Source: UBA11540 sp045531755
GTDB taxonomy: Bacteria > Bacillota > Clostridia > Oscillospirales > Ruminococcaceae
Reading direction: 5' to 3'
Assembly: GCA_045531755.1 (NCBI GenBank)
Contig: JAZSEP010000052.1
Location: forward strand, 1 to 15,075
DNA length: 15,075 nucleotides
Shown here: positions 5,985-14,378 of the stretch, one piece after another
Position numbering within the stretch: position 1 is the first letter of the stretch
Layout of the letters: each line of letters opens with the position of its first letter
Made by a program: the position numbers and the translations under genes
The notes under the pieces: generated by a model
The model's database searches: none
What the model was told of the DNA's origin: nothing
The model's input: the letters and a program-made list of their open reading frames with translations, nothing else

Positions 5985-6516
5985 ATTCAAATACAATTCT
6001 TTTTCCGTCCAAAGTTATTCCCAAAACTGTTGCAAGCGCTACAAACGAAAGAAGATAAAACGGCGGATATTTTGATATGTCGGTTTTTGAAAATATTGAT
6101 ACCTCAAAAGGTTCGACGGTGTTTCCGTTTATATCCTTTACATTTCGCATAACGGAAACCGATACCTCTTGGTCATGAATGCTCGAAAAATTGACAGTAT
6201 CCATACTACTCATACCACAGGTAATATATTCAGTTTCCGAGTCGATCAAAAAATTTTTGAAACTTTTATTAGAGCTGTCTACTATGACTATAGAACTAAA
6301 ACCGCATTCACAAGCACAGTTGTGTTGACATATTACCAAAATTCCATCAGGTTCGGTATCAGACTTTATTTTCTTTCTTTCAACCAAAAGCAATTGTGAA
6401 TTTTTATTGATTTTTATTTCTCTGTCCGAAATAAAAGAAACTGTGCATAGCTTGCCTAATGTCTTTCTCAATTGTACTGCAAATTTTTCGTTTGAAAAAA
6501 TAACGACCGGTATCAT
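5983..6516 (-). CDS. Conserved-looking protein of unknown function; possibly a degenerate Mur-ligase-like domain
   Basis: A 177-residue protein that I cannot name with confidence. The N-terminal part (about 1-80) looks like a small alpha/beta domain with strands VVIFSN, LLLVE and SIVIVD, and a cysteine-rich stretch CQHNCACEC at 63-71. The middle has YITCGMSSMDTVNFSSI (97-113), then GNTVEPFEVSIF (131-142). The end carries a hydrophobic helix PFYLLSFVALATVLGI (152-167). The order 'strand with TCGxxxxDT, beta sheet, then a helix ending in LGI' resembles the end of the Mur ligase central domain. The ATP-binding loop (GTNGKTT) is absent, so it could not be an active ligase. It could also be unrelated. 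The ATG at 6516 has AAGGTG six bases upstream. The gene converges on the SASP gene and diverges from ligA. Confidence 0.75.
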   Translation of the reverse strand: MIPVVIFSNEKFAVQLRKTLGKLCTVSFISDREIKINKNSQLLLVERKKIKSDTEPDGILVICQHNCACECGFSSIVIVDSSNKSFKNFLIDSETEYITCGMSSMDTVNFSSIHDQEVSVSVMRNVKDINGNTVEPFEVSIFSKTDISKYPPFYLLSFVALATVLGITLDGKRIVFE

Positions 6517-6538
6517 ACAGCACCTTTTTCCTCAGAAT

Positions 6539-6568
6539 TATGTATTTATTTTGTCTTGGAAGAGTCAA
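6539..6568 (-). promoter_or_regulatory. Candidate promoter of the 177-residue protein gene
   Basis: Minus strand TTGACT (6568-6563), an 18-base spacer, and TACATA (6544-6539). The -35 is near perfect, the -10 is weak. It lies in the divergent region shared with ligA. Confidence 0.35.
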
Positions 6569-6600
6569 AATAAACTAAATTATTTAATTTTTACATTTTT

Positions 6601-6631
6601 TTGAGCAAATAATCGAAAAATATGTTATACT
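6601..6631 (+). promoter_or_regulatory. Candidate promoter of the ligA-gatCAB operon (extended -10)
   Basis: TGTTATACT at 6623-6631 is a near-consensus extended -10 (TGn plus TATACT), about 32 bases before the ligA ATG. TTGAGC at 6601-6606 is a possible -35, at a long 19-base spacing that an extended -10 would tolerate. No transcription factor operator was recognised. Confidence 0.6.
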
Positions 6632-6663
6632 GAAATGATGAACAAACTTCAGGAGGCATTACG

Positions 6664-8637
6664 ATGGAAAAAGACCTTGCCAGAATGAAATATTTGACAG
6701 AAGCTCTTAAATATCACTGCCATATGTATTATGACCTTGACTCACCCGAAATTTCCGATTTCGAGTTTGACAAGCTGATGCACGAGCTTATTGCGTTGGA
6801 AGAAACGTATCCTGAATACAAAGCACCCGACTCCCCTACTCACCGAGTCGGTGGAAGTGCTTCAAGCAAGTTTTCACCTGTGGAGCATACGGTGAAGATG
6901 GACAGCCTTCAAGACGTTTTCAATTTTGAAGAAGTGCTTGATTTTGACCGCAGGGTTCGTGAAGAAATTCAAGACCCTGAATATGTCGTTGAACCCAAGA
7001 TAGACGGCCTTTCCGTTTCTTTGGAATATCACAACGGTGTACTTTCAATTGGCTCAACAAGAGGCGACGGCAACGTTGGCGAAGACGTTACGGAGAATAT
7101 TCGCACGATTCGTTCTGTTCCCTTGACAGTTAATACGCCATATGACTTACTTGAGGTCCGCGGCGAAGTATATATGCCTCGTCAGGTTTTTGAAAACCTA
7201 ATAAACAAACAGCTTGAAAATGACGAAACACCCTTTAAAAACCCTCGAAACGCCGCTGCAGGCTCGCTAAGACAAAAAAATCCCAAAATTGTAGCAAAAA
7301 GAAATCTCGAGATTTTTGTTTTTAATCTCCAAAGAGCAACCGGCTCTGCCTTTGCATCGCATTCAGAAACGTTGGACTACCTCAGCTCGCTTGGATTTAA
7401 GGTTTCACCCTCCTACAATTGCTACAATGACATAAACGATGCTTTTGAGGAAGTACGGCGCATAGGCGAACAACGCGACAGCTTCCCTTTTGATATTGAC
7501 GGCGCCGTTATAAAGGTCAACTCTCTTTCCGACCGTGAAAAAATGGGAAGTACACAGAAATATCCAAAATGGGCAATCGCATATAAATATCCTCCCGAAG
7601 AAAAGAAAACACGTCTTTTGGACATTGAAATTAACGTTGGAAGAACGGGAGCTTTAACACCCACGGCGGTTTTTGAACCTGTTTTTCTTGCCGGTACAAC
7701 CGTCAGCCGAGCTGTTCTTCACAATCAGGATTTTATAGACCAAATGAATATTGCCATCGGTGATGTCATAACCGTACGAAAAGCCGGAGACATCATCCCT
7801 GAGGTTATAGCTTGTGAACACAACCAAGAGTTGTCCGTATACAGAATCCCCAACGAATGTCCCTCTTGCGGTTCTCCGGTATTCAAAGACCCCGAGGAAG
7901 CAGTTATGCGCTGTATCAACCCCGAGTGTCCCACGCAACTATTGCGAAGCATAGTTCATTTTGCTTCAAGGGATGCTATGGATATCGACGGTCTTGGTCC
8001 TGCTGTGGTTTCAGCTATTGTTGAGCGCGGTTTGATTTCTTCTGTTGCCGATTTATATGATCTAAAAACCGAAGATATAGAGATCATTGAACGTATGGGG
8101 ACAAAATCGGCCAAAAATCTGATATCTGCAATCGAGAAATCAAAATCAAACGATTTTTCTTGCCTAATCTTCGGTCTTGGAATCAGAAATATAGGAAAAA
8201 AAGCAGCCGAGCTTTTAACTGCGAAATTTAATACCATTGAAGACTTGCTCAATGCGAGCAAAGATGATATAATTGCCATCGAAGGTTTTGGCGAAACAAT
8301 GGCTGACAGCGTTTTAGAATATTTTTCTACCGAAAGCGCGCAGCAACTTATAGAAAGACTTAAAAACGCGGGTGTTAATATGACATCCGACACCAAAACA
8401 ACAGGCACCGCATTAGCCGGTCTTACATTTGTTTTAACCGGTAAATTTCCTACTTTGTCGCGAAATGAAGCCGAAAAGCTTGTAGTTAGTTGCGGAGGCA
8501 AGGTTTCTTCAAGCGTTTCTTCAAAAACAGACTACGTTGTAGCAGGCGAAGATGCAGGCACAAAACTTACAAAAGCTAATTCACTTGGTATTAAAGTTAT
8601 AACCGAAGATGAATTGATTAAAATGGCACAAATATAA
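6664..8637 (+). CDS. ligA: NAD-dependent DNA ligase LigA
   Basis: LigA, 657 residues, full length. It seals nicks in duplex DNA with NAD+ as the AMP donor and is the essential replicative ligase. An N-terminal Ia region (MYYDLDSPEISDFEFDKL, 21-38) captures nicotinamide mononucleotide. Then comes the nucleotidyltransferase domain with EPKIDGLS and the AMP-accepting Lys112. The OB fold follows from about 317. A four-cysteine zinc finger has ligands C399, C402, C417 and C422. Helix-hairpin-helix repeats cover about 440-570, and a C-terminal BRCT domain starts near 583 (LAGLTFVLTGKF). All motifs are intact. AGGAGG lies seven bases before the ATG. In many clostridia ligA sits after pcrA; here it heads the operon, with gatC starting 14 bases after its stop. 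Confidence 0.98.
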   Translation: MEKDLARMKYLTEALKYHCHMYYDLDSPEISDFEFDKLMHELIALEETYPEYKAPDSPTHRVGGSASSKFSPVEHTVKMDSLQDVFNFEEVLDFDRRVREEIQDPEYVVEPKIDGLSVSLEYHNGVLSIGSTRGDGNVGEDVTENIRTIRSVPLTVNTPYDLLEVRGEVYMPRQVFENLINKQLENDETPFKNPRNAAAGSLRQKNPKIVAKRNLEIFVFNLQRATGSAFASHSETLDYLSSLGFKVSPSYNCYNDINDAFEEVRRIGEQRDSFPFDIDGAVIKVNSLSDREKMGSTQKYPKWAIAYKYPPEEKKTRLLDIEINVGRTGALTPTAVFEPVFLAGTTVSRAVLHNQDFIDQMNIAIGDVITVRKAGDIIPEVIACEHNQELSVYRIPNECPSCGSPVFKDPEEAVMRCINPECPTQLLRSIVHFASRDAMDIDGLGPAVVSAIVERGLISSVADLYDLKTEDIEIIERMGTKSAKNLISAIEKSKSNDFSCLIFGLGIRNIGKKAAELLTAKFNTIEDLLNASKDDIIAIEGFGETMADSVLEYFSTESAQQLIERLKNAGVNMTSDTKTTGTALAGLTFVLTGKFPTLSRNEAEKLVVSCGGKVSSSVSSKTDYVVAGEDAGTKLTKANSLGIKVITEDELIKMAQI

Positions 8638-8651
8638 CTGGAGGAATAATC

Positions 8652-8921
8652 GTGAAGATTGACATCAAACATCTTGCAAAGCTTTCGAATCTTCGTTTTG
8701 AAGACAGCGAAGCAGCAAAACTTGAAAGCGAAATGAGTGACATTATCGGTATGGTTGAAAATATGCCGGATATAGCCGTTTCCAACCTTAAGCCCGATCC
8801 AAAAAACAGAATGATTCTGCGCGACGACGAAGTAAAGCCTTCACTTCCGAGAGCAGAAATGCTTAAAAACGTTCCACAATCACAGGCAGGCTGTATAGTT
8901 GTGCCCAAGGTTGTAGAATGA
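8652..8921 (+). CDS. gatC: Aspartyl/glutamyl-tRNA amidotransferase subunit C
   Basis: GatC, 89 residues, the small structural subunit of the GatCAB amidotransferase, which wraps around the GatA-GatB interface. The start is GTG at 8652, preceded by GGAGG seven or more bases upstream. The N-terminal IDIKHLAKLSNLRF helix and the later LRDDEVKPSLPRAEMLKNVPQ segment (about 56-76) are typical of the family. It ends with PKVVE, the usual terminus. It lies 14 bases after ligA and 13 before gatA, so all three are probably co-translated. Confidence 0.96.
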   Translation: MKIDIKHLAKLSNLRFEDSEAAKLESEMSDIIGMVENMPDIAVSNLKPDPKNRMILRDDEVKPSLPRAEMLKNVPQSQAGCIVVPKVVE

Positions 8922-8934
8922 TAGGAGGAAAGAT

Positions 8935-10371
8935 ATGGAACTTTACAATAAATCAGCTCACGAATTATCTTCTATGCTCAAAAACAGAGAAATTTCATCC
9001 GTTGAGCTTACAGAAAATGTGTTTAACAGAATCGAAGAAAAAGAGCCTGAAATAGAGGCTTATATCACACTTTCCAAAGAAAGCGCTCTTGAATCTGCAA
9101 AACAAATAGACGAAAGACGTGTAAAGGGAGATGACTTGTCGAATATTGCAGGTATTCCTACAGGCATAAAGGACAATATTGTCACAAAAGGTCTTCTTAC
9201 TACCTGTGCATCGAAGATGCTTTATAACTTTGTTCCTCCCTATAATGCAACCGTCATAGACAAGCTTAACTCTGCAGGTGCGGTTCTAACCGGAAAGCTT
9301 AATATGGATGAGTTTGCTATGGGTTCTTCTACCGAAAACTCATATTTCAAAAAAACAAAGAACCCTTGCGACACCTCAAGAGTACCCGGAGGTTCTTCCG
9401 GAGGCTCTGCGGCTGCAGTTGCTGCAGGAGAATGTATCTTCGCTTTGGGTTCTGATACGGGTGGCTCTATACGACAGCCTGCATCCTATTGCGGTATCGT
9501 TGGACTAAAGCCCACATATTCCTCTGTTTCACGCTATGGTTTGATTGCATTTGCATCTTCCTTGGACCAAATCGGTCCCATGGCGCGCAACACAAAGGAC
9601 GTTGCGATGCTTTATGATGCCATCTGCGGTTACGACCCTATGGATTCTACAAGCGCAAACCGCACATACCATAACCATTTTGCTGCAATCAAAAACAACT
9701 TAAAAGGCCTAAAAATCGGTATTCCGAAAGAATACTTCGGAGAAGGCGTTAATCCTTTGATAAAGGAAAAGATTCTTGCGGCAGCTAAGGTATACGAGCA
9801 AAACGGTGCTACTCTCATTGATATTTCTTTGCCAAGTACAGAGTATGCTCTTTCCGCTTATTACATTATCTCCTCTGCGGAAGCTTCTTCAAACCTTGCA
9901 CGTTTTGACGGCGTTAAATACGGTTATCGGTCTGAAACCTATTCCTCGCTTGCGGAAATGTATGAAAAAACACGTAGCGAAGGCTTTGGCGCAGAAGTCA
10001 AGAGAAGAATTATGCTTGGAACCTTCGTTCTTTCTTCGGGTTATTTTGACGCTTACTATAAGCGCGGAAAGCTTCTTCAGAATGCTATTTCTGCCGAGTT
10101 TGACGAAGCGTTTAAAAAGTGTGACGTTATCCTTACACCAACCTCTCCAAACACCGCCTTCAAGATTGGCGAAAAAGTTGGAAATCCGCTTGAAATGTAC
10201 GCATCTGATATCTGTACTGTAACTGTAAACATCGCAGGATTACCCGCTATATCCCTCCCCTGCGGATTCGATAACGAAAATCTTCCCGTAGGAATGCAAC
10301 TTATTGCTCCTAAGTTCTGTGAGCAGGTGCTGTTTGATGCTGCAAACTCCTATGAAGAAATTGTCGGTTGA
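8935..10371 (+). CDS. gatA: Aspartyl/glutamyl-tRNA amidotransferase subunit A
   Basis: GatA, 478 residues, the glutaminase subunit. It releases ammonia from glutamine and feeds it through a tunnel to GatB for conversion of Glu-tRNA(Gln), and in many bacteria Asp-tRNA(Asn), into the correctly charged forms. It belongs to the amidase-signature family. The Ser-cisSer-Lys triad is intact: Lys79 in GIPTGIKDN, Ser154 in GGSSGGSAAAVAAG, and Ser178 in DTGGSIRQPAS. These positions match the numbering of Staphylococcus aureus GatA. The ATG follows AGGAGG closely. An organism with this operon probably lacks glutaminyl-tRNA synthetase, but that gene cannot be checked in this window. Confidence 0.98.
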   Translation: MELYNKSAHELSSMLKNREISSVELTENVFNRIEEKEPEIEAYITLSKESALESAKQIDERRVKGDDLSNIAGIPTGIKDNIVTKGLLTTCASKMLYNFVPPYNATVIDKLNSAGAVLTGKLNMDEFAMGSSTENSYFKKTKNPCDTSRVPGGSSGGSAAAVAAGECIFALGSDTGGSIRQPASYCGIVGLKPTYSSVSRYGLIAFASSLDQIGPMARNTKDVAMLYDAICGYDPMDSTSANRTYHNHFAAIKNNLKGLKIGIPKEYFGEGVNPLIKEKILAAAKVYEQNGATLIDISLPSTEYALSAYYIISSAEASSNLARFDGVKYGYRSETYSSLAEMYEKTRSEGFGAEVKRRIMLGTFVLSSGYFDAYYKRGKLLQNAISAEFDEAFKKCDVILTPTSPNTAFKIGEKVGNPLEMYASDICTVTVNIAGLPAISLPCGFDNENLPVGMQLIAPKFCEQVLFDAANSYEEIVG

Positions 10372-10382
10372 GGTGAATTTCA

Positions 10383-11825
10383 ATGAATTATGATGTTGTT
10401 ATAGGTTTGGAAGTTCATGCCGAGCTTTCTACAAAAACCAAGATATACTGCTCTTGTGAAAATACATTTGGCGCAGAGGTAAACACAAAGTGTTGCCCTG
10501 TTTGCACAGGTATGCCCGGCGCATTGCCCTCCCTTAACAAAAAAGTGGTTGAATATGCCGTAAAAGCCGGACACGCTTTCAACTGCTCCATTAACAGAAT
10601 CAGCAAGCAGGACAGAAAAAACTACTTCTATCCCGACCTTCCCAAAGCATACCAGATTTCACAGTTTGATATCCCGCTTTGTGAAAACGGCTACGTTGAC
10701 GTTATTATGGACGAAAACGGTACTCAAAAGCGAATCGGTGTTACACGTATCCACATTGAAGAGGATGCTGGAAAGCTCTTGCACGACGAAAGCTTTGCAG
10801 GTTCTCTTGCCGACTACAACCGTTGCGGAGTACCGCTTATTGAGATCGTTTCCGAGCCTGATATGAGAAGCTCTGAGGAGGCAAAAGCATACCTCGAAAC
10901 TTTGAAATCAATCCTTCAATACATCGATGTGTCCGACTGTAAAATGCAGGAAGGTTCTTTACGTTGCGACGTCAACGTATCTATTATGCCTAAAGGCAGC
11001 GATAAATTCGGCACACGTTGCGAAATGAAAAACGTAAACTCCTTCAGCGGCGCTGTTCGTGCTATAGAATACGAGATAAAGCGTCAAGCAAAAATTCTTG
11101 ACGAAGGCGGTGTTGTTGAACAGCAGACTCGCCGTTGGGACGATGCGAAGGGAATGAGCTTTTTGATGCGCTCCAAAGAGGATGCTCAGGACTATCGTTA
11201 CTTCCCTGAGCCCGACCTTACAACCATTGTTCTCGAAGAGGATTATGTAGAAGATCTTAAAAATTCTTTACCCGAGCTTCCGAACAAAAAGACTCTTCGC
11301 TATATGAACGACTTTGGATTACCGTTGTTCGATGCCAACCTTCTCACAGAAAACATTGAAAAAGCAGTGCTTTTTGAAGAGTGCACCAAAACATCAAAAT
11401 GCCAGCCCAAAAACCTTTCCAACTGGATACTTGGTGATATTTCGAGAATCCTCAACGAGAGAAACATAACTTTGAGTCAAACAAAGCTTTCTGCTGAAAA
11501 AATTTGTGATATGGTATCGCTCATAGAAAAAGGAACCATCTCCAACACAGCAGGAAAAACCGTTATCGAAGCGATTATGTTTGAGGACAAAACAGCCGAC
11601 GAGGTTGTCAAGGAAAAAGGCCTTGCTCAGATAAGCGACACTTCAGCACTTAAAGAACTGGCACAGAGCATAATTGACGCTAACCCCAAGACTGTTGATG
11701 ATTATAAAAACGGAAAAACAAACGTAATAGGATTCCTTGTTGGTCAATGTATGCGCGCTTCTAAAGGACAAGGCAACCCGAAAATCCTTCAGGACATAAT
11801 TCTTGATATAATCAACAATAAATAA
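10383..11825 (+). CDS. gatB: Aspartyl/glutamyl-tRNA amidotransferase subunit B
   Basis: GatB, 480 residues, the kinase/transamidase subunit. It phosphorylates the side chain of the misacylated aminoacyl-tRNA and amidates it with ammonia from GatA. It begins NYDVVIGLEVHAELSTKTK, the family signature, followed by the zinc-binding cysteines in YCSC (C23, C25) and CPVC (C38, C41). The DRKNYFYPDLPKAYQISQFD block, HIEEDAGKLLHD and RCDVNVS are conserved core motifs. The C-terminal 100-150 residues form the YqeY-like tRNA-binding tail (ending in NVIGFLVGQCMRASKGQGNP). The start is 11 bases after gatA with GAGGTGA upstream. Complete, with no anomaly. Confidence 0.98.
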   Translation: MNYDVVIGLEVHAELSTKTKIYCSCENTFGAEVNTKCCPVCTGMPGALPSLNKKVVEYAVKAGHAFNCSINRISKQDRKNYFYPDLPKAYQISQFDIPLCENGYVDVIMDENGTQKRIGVTRIHIEEDAGKLLHDESFAGSLADYNRCGVPLIEIVSEPDMRSSEEAKAYLETLKSILQYIDVSDCKMQEGSLRCDVNVSIMPKGSDKFGTRCEMKNVNSFSGAVRAIEYEIKRQAKILDEGGVVEQQTRRWDDAKGMSFLMRSKEDAQDYRYFPEPDLTTIVLEEDYVEDLKNSLPELPNKKTLRYMNDFGLPLFDANLLTENIEKAVLFEECTKTSKCQPKNLSNWILGDISRILNERNITLSQTKLSAEKICDMVSLIEKGTISNTAGKTVIEAIMFEDKTADEVVKEKGLAQISDTSALKELAQSIIDANPKTVDDYKNGKTNVIGFLVGQCMRASKGQGNPKILQDIILDIINNK

Positions 11826-11837
11826 AGGAATACAGAA

Positions 11838-13685
11838 ATGTCTAAATCCAAGATAGAAAAGCTACTTAACTCTGTTCAAAAGCCCGCCCGTTACATAGGC
11901 GGTGAACTCAACAGCATAACAAAAGAAAAAGAGAAGGTAAATCTAAGATTTGCCTTCTGTTTTCCTGATACCTATGAGGTTGGAATGTCACATCTCGGTA
12001 TGAAAATTCTCTATGGAGTTTTGAATAATCGAGATGAATTCTGGTGTGAGCGAGTTTTCGCACCGGAAGCCGATATGGAAGATTTGATGCGTAAAAACAA
12101 CATCCCACTATACGGTTTGGAAAGCCTTGATCCGTTGACAGAATTTGATATCATCGGATTTACACTCCAATATGAGCTCAGCTACACAAATATATTAAAT
12201 ATGCTTGATCTTGGCGGCATACCTGTTCGTTGCTGTGACCGTGGAGATGACCTCAAAAACCTTGTTGTTGCAGGTGGTCCTTGTGCTTGCAACCCCGAAC
12301 CTCTTTGCGATTTTATCGACCTGTTTATGATAGGCGAAGGCGAAGATATGATTCTCGAGCTCTGCGATTTGTACATACAATGCAGAGAAAAAGGTGTAAA
12401 GAAAAGCGAGTTTTTGAAACTTGCGGCCAAAATTGAGGGAATCTACGTTCCCTCGCTGTATGACGTTTCGTATAATGAAGATAACACAATAAAGAGTGTT
12501 GTTCCAAATCACGAGAATGCACCTGAAATTGTTAAGAAACGAATAATCAAGGATTTGGACAGCGTATACTATCCTGAAAAATTTGTTGTTCCCTATGTTG
12601 ATATTGTTTTTGACCGTGCGATGGTTGAGGTTATGCGCGGCTGCATACGCGGATGCAGATTCTGTCAGGCAGGATTTATTTACCGACCTCTTCGCGAAAA
12701 GCACGCCGAAACACTCAATGATGACGCCTACAGTCTATGCCAAAGCACCGGATATGAAGAGATCTCTCTTTCTTCACTCAGCACAAGCGATTATTCCGAG
12801 CTTGAGCCCTTGCTTGACAAAGTCCTGTCTTGGAGTGATGACAACAAGGTCAGCCTTTCCCTGCCCTCGCTTCGTATAGACAATTTTTCGCCCGAACTGC
12901 TTGAAAAAATTGCGCGTGTCCGCAAAGGCGGACTCACGTTTGCCGCAGAGGCAGGAACACAAAGACTTCGCGACGTAATCAACAAAAATATTACAGAAGA
13001 AGAAATTCTCAACACCTGTAAAACTGCTTTTGAGGGTGGATATTGCTCTGTAAAACTATACTTTATGATGGGACTGCCAACAGAAACTAAAGAGGACCTT
13101 GAAGGCATAGCTCTGCTTGCGCAGAAAATCGTCGACCTCTTCTATTCCCTTCCGAACAAGCCCAAGGGAAAAGGTGTAAACGTAACTGTTAGCGTTTCCT
13201 GCTTCGTTCCGAAGCCACACACTCCTTTCCAATTTGAAGCTCAGGATACAATGCTTCAGCTTAAAGAAAAACGCGAATTCCTTGCAAGCTGTATAAAAAC
13301 AAAGAAAATATCGTTGAAGATGCACGACGCCACCACAAGCTCTCTTGAAGGCTTCTTTGCGCGTGGTGACCGCCGTACAGGTGAAGTCATATACAAGGCC
13401 TGGAAAAAGGGCTGCAAGTTTGACAGCTGGGCTGAGCATTTTAAATACGATACTTGGGTTCAAACAATTGAAGAGTGTGGGCTCGACTCCGGCTTTTATG
13501 CTAACAGGATTCGCGCTTTCGATGAGATTATGCCTTGGGACCATATTTATCACGGTGTTACAAAGCAATTTTTGATAAAGGAAAACGAAAAAGCTCATCT
13601 TGCACAGACCACAGCACATTGCCGCAAAAACTGTTCAAACTGTGGCGCAAACAAGCTGTTAGGAGGTGCGTGTTTTGAATATTAA
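11838..13685 (+). CDS. TIGR03960-type radical SAM protein with N-terminal B12-binding-like domain
   Basis: A 615-residue radical SAM protein of the TIGR03960 kind. The N-terminal part (about 35-250) resembles a cobalamin-binding fold (FAFCFPDTYEVGMSHLG at 38-54, GGPCACNPEPL at 147-157). The radical SAM core follows with GCIRGCRFCQAG, giving the CX3CX2C ligands C269, C273 and C276 for the 4Fe-4S cluster that cleaves S-adenosylmethionine. The C-terminus carries a second cysteine group HCRKNCSNCG with C595, C599, C602 and a further C612. This could hold another cluster or metal. The substrate of the family is not established to my knowledge. The gene starts 13 bases after gatB and overlaps the DUF2344 gene by 11 bases. 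The pair is usual in Firmicutes, often as a two-gene unit. Confidence 0.93.
   Translation: MSKSKIEKLLNSVQKPARYIGGELNSITKEKEKVNLRFAFCFPDTYEVGMSHLGMKILYGVLNNRDEFWCERVFAPEADMEDLMRKNNIPLYGLESLDPLTEFDIIGFTLQYELSYTNILNMLDLGGIPVRCCDRGDDLKNLVVAGGPCACNPEPLCDFIDLFMIGEGEDMILELCDLYIQCREKGVKKSEFLKLAAKIEGIYVPSLYDVSYNEDNTIKSVVPNHENAPEIVKKRIIKDLDSVYYPEKFVVPYVDIVFDRAMVEVMRGCIRGCRFCQAGFIYRPLREKHAETLNDDAYSLCQSTGYEEISLSSLSTSDYSELEPLLDKVLSWSDDNKVSLSLPSLRIDNFSPELLEKIARVRKGGLTFAAEAGTQRLRDVINKNITEEEILNTCKTAFEGGYCSVKLYFMMGLPTETKEDLEGIALLAQKIVDLFYSLPNKPKGKGVNVTVSVSCFVPKPHTPFQFEAQDTMLQLKEKREFLASCIKTKKISLKMHDATTSSLEGFFARGDRRTGEVIYKAWKKGCKFDSWAEHFKYDTWVQTIEECGLDSGFYANRIRAFDEIMPWDHIYHGVTKQFLIKENEKAHLAQTTAHCRKNCSNCGANKLLGGACFEY
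13661..13666 (+). promoter_or_regulatory. Ribosome binding site that fixes a TTG start
   Basis: AGGAGG lies inside the 3' end of the radical SAM gene, eight bases before TTG at 13675. A GTG at 13666 is in frame but overlaps this site, so it cannot be the start. Confidence 0.75.
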
Positions 13686-14337
13686 CGTTCGCATATTCTA
13701 CACAAAAACCGGAAGAGCTAAATATATTTCTCACCTTGACGTAAACAGGTGTATGCAACGAAACATAAAGCGCAGCGGTCTTCCTGTCTGGTATACCGAA
13801 GGATTCAATCCGCATTTATATATCACCTTTCCCCTGCCGATTTCTTTGGGGCACCAAAGCCTTTGTGAATCTATGGACATAAAGATTGACGAAGAGGTTT
13901 CTTTTGAGGAAATCAAATCTCGTTTGTCGTCCGTTTTGCCGGAAGGGTTTCAAATTACCGACGTTGCATCCCCTGTGATGAAGCCTGATAGAATTGCCTT
14001 TGCAGAGTATGAAATATTACTTTCAAGCGAGTCTTTTTCTCCTTCTGTGATTGCCGATAAATTTTCTGAATTTATGAAACGGGATGAAATCGTCGTAAAA
14101 AAGAAGACGAAGAAAGGTCTGATTGACATTGATATCAAGCCGTTCATATCAATCAGAAAGATAACAGAAAATGAAAACTGCGTTTGTATAACAGCAAGGT
14201 TCAAGGCAAGCATAATGCAAAGCATAAACCCTGCTTTGCTTTTGGGTGCGTTTTTTTCAGAAGAAAACAACGAGATACACGCTGAAGAAATTACTCGTTT
14301 GGCTCTTACCGACGAAAACGGCGAAAAATTCAGATAA
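13675..14337 (+). CDS. DUF2344 / TIGR03936-type radical SAM-linked protein
   Basis: A 220-residue protein of the DUF2344 (TIGR03936) family, found next to or fused to TIGR03960 radical SAM proteins. The signature is near the N-terminus: VRIFYTKTGRAKYISHLDV (about 4-22), then RSGLPVWYTEGFNPH and LPISLGHQSLCESMDI. The rest is a ferredoxin-like alpha/beta region with no recognised catalytic site. The start is TTG at 13675, chosen by AGGAGG at 13661-13666. This gives an 11-base overlap with the radical SAM gene, and translation coupling is likely. The function is unknown; a partner or substrate-handling subunit for the radical SAM enzyme is inferred. In many Firmicutes ribonuclease E/G and rplU follow, but here a terminator follows instead. 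Confidence 0.92.
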   Translation: MNINVRIFYTKTGRAKYISHLDVNRCMQRNIKRSGLPVWYTEGFNPHLYITFPLPISLGHQSLCESMDIKIDEEVSFEEIKSRLSSVLPEGFQITDVASPVMKPDRIAFAEYEILLSSESFSPSVIADKFSEFMKRDEIVVKKKTKKGLIDIDIKPFISIRKITENENCVCITARFKASIMQSINPALLLGAFFSEENNEIHAEEITRLALTDENGEKFR

Positions 14338-14338
14338 T

Positions 14339-14369
14339 AAAAGCGGTTCTGTAAAACAGAACCGCTTTT
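14339..14369. terminator. Bidirectional rho-independent terminator between convergent operons
   Basis: AAAAGCGGTTCTG (14339-14351) and CAGAACCGCTTTT (14357-14369) form a perfect 13-bp stem with a 5-base loop TAAAA. The stem has A at its 5' end and T at its 3' end, so both strands read into a U tract. It lies between the DUF2344 stop (14337) and the stop of the convergent export gene (14379), and should end both transcripts. Confidence 0.92.
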
Positions 14370-14378
14370 ACTTATACT

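Noticed and set aside
5691..5996. A 101-codon open frame on the minus strand over the SASP gene
   Set aside because: It is antisense to a clear SASP and runs through the GC-rich terminator; no ribosome binding site was found.
7956..8501. A 181-codon open frame on the minus strand
   Set aside because: Antisense to the helix-hairpin-helix and BRCT region of ligA, which is intact; translation is low-complexity and serine-rich.
13056..13619. A 187-codon open frame on the minus strand
   Set aside because: Antisense to the C-terminal half of the radical SAM gene, with no ribosome binding site and no recognisable domain.
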